Under the pieces are notes generated by a model. The model worked only from the letters and a program-made list of their open reading frames with translations, did not search any database and was not told the origin of the DNA. A stretch of DNA of 64,000 nt from the NCBI RefSeq assembly GCF_016894445.1, contig NZ_CP056775.1:3412001-3476000 (forward strand), read 5' to 3'. A program made the position numbers and the translations under genes. Below are positions 60,029 to 64,000 of the stretch, piece by piece (position 1 is the first letter of the stretch; every line of letters begins with the position of its first letter). The DNA is from Dyadobacter sandarakinus (GTDB lineage: Bacteria; Bacteroidota; Bacteroidia; Cytophagales; Spirosomataceae).

Positions 60029-60607
60029 TCATTTCGGCCCGGCGGTAAGTACGGATGTAATGCGGTTGAGCTCATCGACTTTCTGAGCAAAGTCGCCACT
60101 CAGCATTTCGCGTACGGCACGCAATTGCTCCATAGCGGTTTCAAGATTATCCGGGAGGGCTTCGCCGAGCACTTCTTTCAGCCTTTTTGCGAGCGTAGGC
60201 GACATGCCGTTTGTAGAAATTGCCACTTTCAGGTTACCCTTCCTTACGACAGAGGATAGATAAAAATCGCAGATGGCGGGCGTATCAGCCACGTTCACCA
60301 GCATATGCCTGACGCGTGCTATACTGGCGATCCGCTGGTTTTCGAGCTTATCGTTGGTGGCCACGATCACCAGGTCTTTCGCGTCCAGATCTTGTTCTTC
60401 AAACTTCCGGAAAATCAATGTAAGACGCTCCCGGACTTGCGCCAGTTCCTGTATTTCATCCCTGATTTCGGGTGCTACGAGGGTCACCGTAGCTTGGGGG
60501 GAATTGTCCAGTACAGCCGTGATTTTTTCAAGTCCTACATAACCTCCGCCTACGATCAGTGTGTGCAGATTTTCCAGTTTCAGGAATATGGGAAAAAGAT
60601 TGTTCAT
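60029..60607 (-). CDS. Precorrin-2 dehydrogenase/sirohydrochlorin ferrochelatase (siroheme synthase N-terminal type)
   Basis: A 192-residue protein like yeast Met8p and the N-terminal part of CysG, which oxidise precorrin-2 with NAD and insert iron to make siroheme. NLFPIFLKLENLHTLIVGGGYVGLEKITAVLDNSPQATVTLVAP near residue 2-45 is the NAD-binding Rossmann region. ATND near 83, VNVADTPAICDFYLSSVVRKGNLKVAISTNGMSPTLAKRLKEVL near 103-145 covers the catalytic Asp and the dimer/chelatase region. There is no methyltransferase domain, so a separate SUMT gene is needed. ATG 60607 is chosen over one five codons upstream. Confidence 0.9.
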   Translation of the reverse strand: MNNLFPIFLKLENLHTLIVGGGYVGLEKITAVLDNSPQATVTLVAPEIRDEIQELAQVRERLTLIFRKFEEQDLDAKDLVIVATNDKLENQRIASIARVRHMLVNVADTPAICDFYLSSVVRKGNLKVAISTNGMSPTLAKRLKEVLGEALPDNLETAMEQLRAVREMLSGDFAQKVDELNRITSVLTAGPK

Positions 60608-60747
60608 TTTTCTGGTGTTCAAAAATCAATGGGCAGACGGAACGTGTATATAATCAAATTTACAATAATAATGCTTGTTTCGGACGAGGCGCATTTGGTT
60701 TATAACTATTCCAACAAGTACGCGTTTACTATGTGCGCCTTTCGGCT

Positions 60748-60755
60748 TACCTTTG
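60748..60755 (+). promoter_or_regulatory. Candidate -7 box directly before the ABC-F start codon
   Basis: TACCTTTG matches TAnnTTTG, but it ends only 4 bases before the ATG at 60760. If it is used, the transcript would be leaderless or nearly so. Confidence 0.35.
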
Positions 60756-60759
60756 TATT

Positions 60760-62709
60760 ATGATCGCGATAACGAACCTCAGTTATTTTCTGGGAGACAG
60801 GGCACTTTATGACACTGCTTCCCTGCATATAAAACCCAAACAAAAAATCGGCCTGATCGGCCTGAACGGAACCGGAAAGTCTACGTTGCTCCGGATGATT
60901 AATGGAGAATTCCAGCCGGACGGCGGAAGTATTTCCAAGTCGGGCGACTGCACTATCGGCTTTCTCAACCAGGATCTCCTTTCCTATCAGACTGACGATA
61001 CCATTCTCTCGGTGGCCATGCAGGCTTTCGGGCGGCAAAACGAGCTGCAAGTGCAAATGGACAAGATCCTGCACGATATGGAGCACAACTATACAGATGC
61101 CCTGGTAGACCGGCTTGCAAAAGTTCAGGACGAATTTGAGGCATTGGACGGCTACTCGGTACAATCCAAAGCCGAAGCGATCCTGGAAGGTCTGGGTTTC
61201 TCTACAGACGATCTGCACAAGCCGCTGCGGCAATTTTCGGGAGGCTGGCGGATGCGGGTAATGCTGGCGAAGCTGCTTCTGCAGAAACCTTCCCTGCTGA
61301 TGCTTGATGAACCTACCAACCACCTTGACCTTCCGTCCATTCAGTGGGTTGAGAAATATGTGCAATCGTACGAAAATGCAGTGATCGTGGTTTCCCACGA
61401 CCGGCAGTTCCTGGATAATACCATTGATACAACGGTGGAGGTTTCGGGCGGAAAGTTAAATTACTACGCAGGCAACTATTCTTTTTACCTTGAAGAAAAG
61501 TCGCTGCGGAACGATATCCAGCGAGGTGCCTATGAAAACCAGCAGGCCAAAATCAGGCAGACCGAACGTTTTATTGAACGCTTCAAAGCCAAGGCAACCA
61601 AAGCACGCCAGGTACAAAGCCGGGTAAAAGCCCTCGACAGAATGGATGTTGTAGATGAGGTACTTGATGAAAATGCGAAGGTCCATTTCAGGTTCCAGTT
61701 TACCACCCAGCCGGGCAGGCATGTGTTTCAGCTGGAAGATGCCTCCAAAGCTTATGGCAACAAGGTCATTCTTGACCATACCAACATCAGCATGGAGCGC
61801 GGCGACAAAATCGCGCTGATCGGGGCAAACGGACGGGGAAAATCCACTGTGCTCCGGATCGTGGCGGGTACTGAAGGCATCGAAGGTAAAAGGCGGCTCG
61901 GGCATAATGTGTCATTTACATTCTACGCACAGCACCAGCTCGAATCGCTGAATGTCCAGCATAACCTGATTGAAGAGCTGAAATATGCCAATCCTGAAAA
62001 GTCGGAGACGGAGCTCAGGACCGTACTGGGATGCTTCCTGTTTACAGGAGATGATGTTTTCAAGAAAATAAAAGTACTCTCGGGAGGTGAAAAATCGCGG
62101 GTGGCGCTTGCGAAGGTACTGTTGTCGCAAGCCAACTTCCTGCTGCTCGATGAGCCGACGAACCACCTTGACATGCAGTCTGTGAACATCCTGATCCAGG
62201 CATTGCAGCAGTACGAAGGCAGCTACATTGTGGTTTCCCATGACCGGTATTTCGTTGAAAATATTGCCAATAAAATCTGGTACATCGAAGATCACCAGAT
62301 TAAGGAATACCCCGGCACCTACGAGGAGTATGAGACCTGGGTGGAAGAGCGGGGACTGCAATCGGCAGTGAGCGAGAAAGTAGTGGTAAGCAGTGCGCCT
62401 CCGCAGAAAAAACAGGTGCAGACAGTTGCACCGGCACTGGCTCCCAGCAACCGGACCCACTCAGGTGAAGATGCGCAAAGGTTGAAAAAGGCGCGCAAGC
62501 AGATTGAAGAACTGGAAGCCACAATCAATAACCTGGAAGCCCGGAAGGCCGAGGCCGAGGGCAGGCTGGCTGATCCGAAGATCTACGACGATGCCAAAGC
62601 ATTATCAGAACTTAACCAGTTTTATGCCGACATTCAGCAAAAGCTGGAATCCGCTACTGACTCGTGGGAAAATGCGATGATGGAAGTGGAAGAGCTGGCG
62701 GGGAAATAG
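60760..62709 (+). CDS. ABC-F family ATPase
   Basis: A 649-residue soluble protein with two ABC domains and no membrane segments. Domain 1 has Walker A LNGTGKSTLL near residue 35, signature FSGGWRMRVMLAKLLL near 160 and Walker B LLMLDEPTNHLDLPS near 183. A linker rich in charged residues (about 245-320) follows. Domain 2 has Walker A ANGRGKSTVL near 360, signature LSGGEKSRVALAKVLL near 443 and Walker B LLLDEPTNHLDMQS. A C-terminal coiled coil (about 570-640) is typical. ABC-F proteins act on ribosomes, either in translation or antibiotic protection. ATG 60760 starts a family-typical MIAITNLSYFLGD. Confidence 0.93.
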   Translation: MIAITNLSYFLGDRALYDTASLHIKPKQKIGLIGLNGTGKSTLLRMINGEFQPDGGSISKSGDCTIGFLNQDLLSYQTDDTILSVAMQAFGRQNELQVQMDKILHDMEHNYTDALVDRLAKVQDEFEALDGYSVQSKAEAILEGLGFSTDDLHKPLRQFSGGWRMRVMLAKLLLQKPSLLMLDEPTNHLDLPSIQWVEKYVQSYENAVIVVSHDRQFLDNTIDTTVEVSGGKLNYYAGNYSFYLEEKSLRNDIQRGAYENQQAKIRQTERFIERFKAKATKARQVQSRVKALDRMDVVDEVLDENAKVHFRFQFTTQPGRHVFQLEDASKAYGNKVILDHTNISMERGDKIALIGANGRGKSTVLRIVAGTEGIEGKRRLGHNVSFTFYAQHQLESLNVQHNLIEELKYANPEKSETELRTVLGCFLFTGDDVFKKIKVLSGGEKSRVALAKVLLSQANFLLLDEPTNHLDMQSVNILIQALQQYEGSYIVVSHDRYFVENIANKIWYIEDHQIKEYPGTYEEYETWVEERGLQSAVSEKVVVSSAPPQKKQVQTVAPALAPSNRTHSGEDAQRLKKARKQIEELEATINNLEARKAEAEGRLADPKIYDDAKALSELNQFYADIQQKLESATDSWENAMMEVEELAGK

Positions 62710-62737
62710 GCGGGAATATGGAGGAATGGATAAAGGG

Positions 62738-62768
62738 AGAAGGGAATCGTTTGATTCCCTTCTTTTAT
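62738..62768. terminator. Intrinsic terminator between ABC-F and Uma2 genes
   Basis: AGAAGGGAATC (62738-62748) pairs exactly with GATTCCCTTCT (62753-62763) around GTTT, followed by TTTATTT. It serves the convergent genes. Confidence 0.88.
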
Positions 62769-63343
62769 TTAAGATCTTCTGTTTCGGCGTAAATATCGGC
62801 CAGTAGCAGGGTAATGCCTATACTTGCTATTTCTATGGATTCATTGACAGTATAAGCTTCCGATGCCAGGTACCAGACGCCCAGGTCATTTTTACGGTAC
62901 ACCTCTGCGGCAATGGATAGCGAGTTGATCAGGACATATTCTTTTAAAGAGGGTATACTCCGGTAAAAGTGAAACTTTTCCCCGCGGTCATAGCCGGAAG
63001 TCGTAGGAGACAATACTTCGATGATCACTACCGGGTTCAGGATTGTGTCCCTCTTTTCATCCAGAAACTCATTTTTACCGCACGTAATGAGCAGGTCGGG
63101 ATAGGTGTACAGTCCATTTGCAGGAATATGCATGCGCAGGTCACTTGAAAAAGTACGGCAGCTTTTTCCTTTAAGATACCCACCGATATCAACAGAAAGA
63201 TTTTCTACGATCCGGTTATGGTTATAGCCCGCTCCCGACATGGCGAAGATCTCGCCCCGGTAGTATTCGCTTTTAAATGCAGCTTCCCGCTCCATTTCAA
63301 GATATTCCTGCTCCGAGTACATTTTCTGTAATTGTGCTGTCAT
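62765..63343 (-). CDS. Uma2-family protein (DUF820, PD-(D/E)xK-like)
   Basis: A 192-residue protein of the Uma2 family, which has a restriction-endonuclease-like fold. YPDLLITCGKNEFLDEKRDTILNPVVIIEVLSPTTSGYDRGEKFHFYRSIPSLKEYVLIN (about residue 85-145) holds the likely catalytic D...E-x-L region with a following Lys. SEYYRGEIFAMSGAGYNHNRIV near 29-50 is the family N-terminal signature. ATG 63343 is chosen over a start five codons upstream. The biological role of Uma2 genes, which are abundant in some Bacteroidetes and cyanobacteria, is unknown. It is divergent from the T9SS gene. Confidence 0.88.
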   Translation of the reverse strand: MTAQLQKMYSEQEYLEMEREAAFKSEYYRGEIFAMSGAGYNHNRIVENLSVDIGGYLKGKSCRTFSSDLRMHIPANGLYTYPDLLITCGKNEFLDEKRDTILNPVVIIEVLSPTTSGYDRGEKFHFYRSIPSLKEYVLINSLSIAAEVYRKNDLGVWYLASEAYTVNESIEIASIGITLLLADIYAETEDLK

Positions 63344-63440
63344 TGACCTGATTAGCAAAAATAGTTATTAAAATGAAAACCACGTTTCATTAACCAGACG
63401 TACCTTAACGGGTAAAGTAACGTTATCCTTTCAAAAATTT

Positions 63441-64000
63441 ATGCGCCTCTTTTCCCTGCTGTTCCTGCTTGCAGGCCTGGTACAGGCAGTAGCCCAGCCC
63501 AGGAACCTCCGGCTCGAAGATCACATTTATGCTCAGAAAATCCGGACTGTTTTACTTTACCCAGCCATTGAAGACGCTGAAAATCCACGGCGGTTGCTCA
63601 GCCCGCCCGTCATGCCGGTAAGTAACCCTGCTCCCTTGGTGTTGGAATATGATGACCTCTCCACTGACTTTGAGGGTTACCGTGCTAAGATTGTTCACTG
63701 CAATGCAGACTGGACCAAGTCGAACCTGAATGACATTGAATTTACGTATGAATTCAATGAATACCCCATTACCAGCTACGAACAATCTTTCAGCACCAAG
63801 GTCCCATATTTCCACTACCGGTTTGAGCTTCCGAAACTGAAACTGGCCGGCAACTATGTGATCTATGTTTATTCCGACCGGGACCGGCAGCCCATACTCA
63901 GCCGACGGTTTATGCTATACGAATCAAGGGTCAGCATTGATGCCAAAGCACGTTTTTCGCAGGGTATACAGCAGCAGTTTACCGACCAGCAGATTGATTT
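63441..64000 (+). CDS. Type IX secretion system plug protein (DUF5103), 5' part only
   Basis: The frame opens at ATG 63441 and stays open to the window edge (186 codons), so the C-terminus is missing. A signal peptide (MRLFSLLFLLAGLVQAVAQ) precedes RTVLLYPAIEDAENPRRLLSPPVMPVSNPAPLVLEYDDLSTDFEGYRAKIVHCNADW and LNDIEFTYEFNEYPITSYEQSFSTKVPYFHYRFELPKLKLAGNYVIYVYSDRDRQPILSRRFMLYE. This matches DUF5103, now called the T9SS plug protein, which closes the secretion pore SprA. Its presence suggests that the organism has a type IX system and possibly gliding. Confidence 0.88.
   Translation, partial: MRLFSLLFLLAGLVQAVAQPRNLRLEDHIYAQKIRTVLLYPAIEDAENPRRLLSPPVMPVSNPAPLVLEYDDLSTDFEGYRAKIVHCNADWTKSNLNDIEFTYEFNEYPITSYEQSFSTKVPYFHYRFELPKLKLAGNYVIYVYSDRDRQPILSRRFMLYESRVSIDAKARFSQGIQQQFTDQQID

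Noticed and set aside
1-64000. tRNA or rRNA genes.
   Set aside because: I scanned the intergenic regions for T-loop (GGTTCGAATC-like) signals and rRNA-like sequence and found none; the GGTTCGAA at 2251 belongs to the TPP riboswitch.

Overview
The window is chromosomal DNA of roughly 50 % GC from a member of the Bacteroidetes, most likely a Cytophagales bacterium of the Dyadobacter/Spirosomataceae type. The phylum follows from the sequence: two SusC/SusD outer-membrane uptake pairs, a GH92 mannosidase, a type IX secretion system plug protein, several sites matching the Bacteroidetes promoter box TAnnTTTG, and a LytTR regulator. The genus is an inference from overall feel and was not tested by a search. 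Both ends cut genes: thiD on the left and the T9SS plug protein on the right. No tRNA, rRNA, CRISPR array, IS element or prophage was recognised.

Region 1 (1-18.7 kb) is metabolic and housekeeping. A TPP riboswitch precedes the thiamine salvage operon thiM-thiE-thiD (minus strand). It is followed by a HAD phosphatase, an NtrY-like histidine kinase, a small lipoprotein, two APC transporters (one resembling ethanolamine permease), a PI-PLC-like secreted protein, a LytTR regulator, a NamZ-type muramidase (DUF1343) and a PA0069-type radical SAM protein. Between the radical SAM gene and an M42 peptidase lies the oddest object in the window. It is a 0.9-kb intergenic region made almost entirely of (TGAN)n quartets with TTT spacers, organised as a 70-bp tandem array on the left and, in inverted orientation, a 107-bp tandem array on the right. 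Beyond it are a 107-aa membrane protein with an HExxH motif, greA, fmt-folA and an esterase.

Region 2 (18.7-35.7 kb) holds hslU (no hslV nearby), a GH92 mannosidase, an aldo/keto reductase, and a block that could oxidise sugars in the periplasm: PQQ-type sugar dehydrogenase, cytochrome c, TonB-dependent receptor and a convergent FGGY gluconokinase-like kinase. After these come a phosphoesterase, a DinB-like protein, a glycosyltransferase, PgeF, a histone-H1-like protein, a TrmH methyltransferase and a NarL-type regulator.

Region 3 (35.9-47.8 kb) is a surface-polysaccharide locus with genes on both strands: a FemAB/GNAT-like protein, four methyltransferases, UDP-GlcNAc 2-epimerase, a Wzx-type flippase, three glycosyltransferases, a nucleotide-sugar dehydrogenase, and an ORF6N-domain protein that looks out of place.

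Region 4 (47.9-60 kb) carries two convergent uptake loci: a plain SusC/SusD pair, and a four-gene operon SusC-SusD-zinc metallohydrolase lipoprotein-DUF4302 lipoprotein. The window closes with a precorrin-2 dehydrogenase, an ABC-F ATPase, a Uma2-family protein and the start of the T9SS plug gene. Convergent gene pairs are repeatedly separated by strong hairpin terminators.
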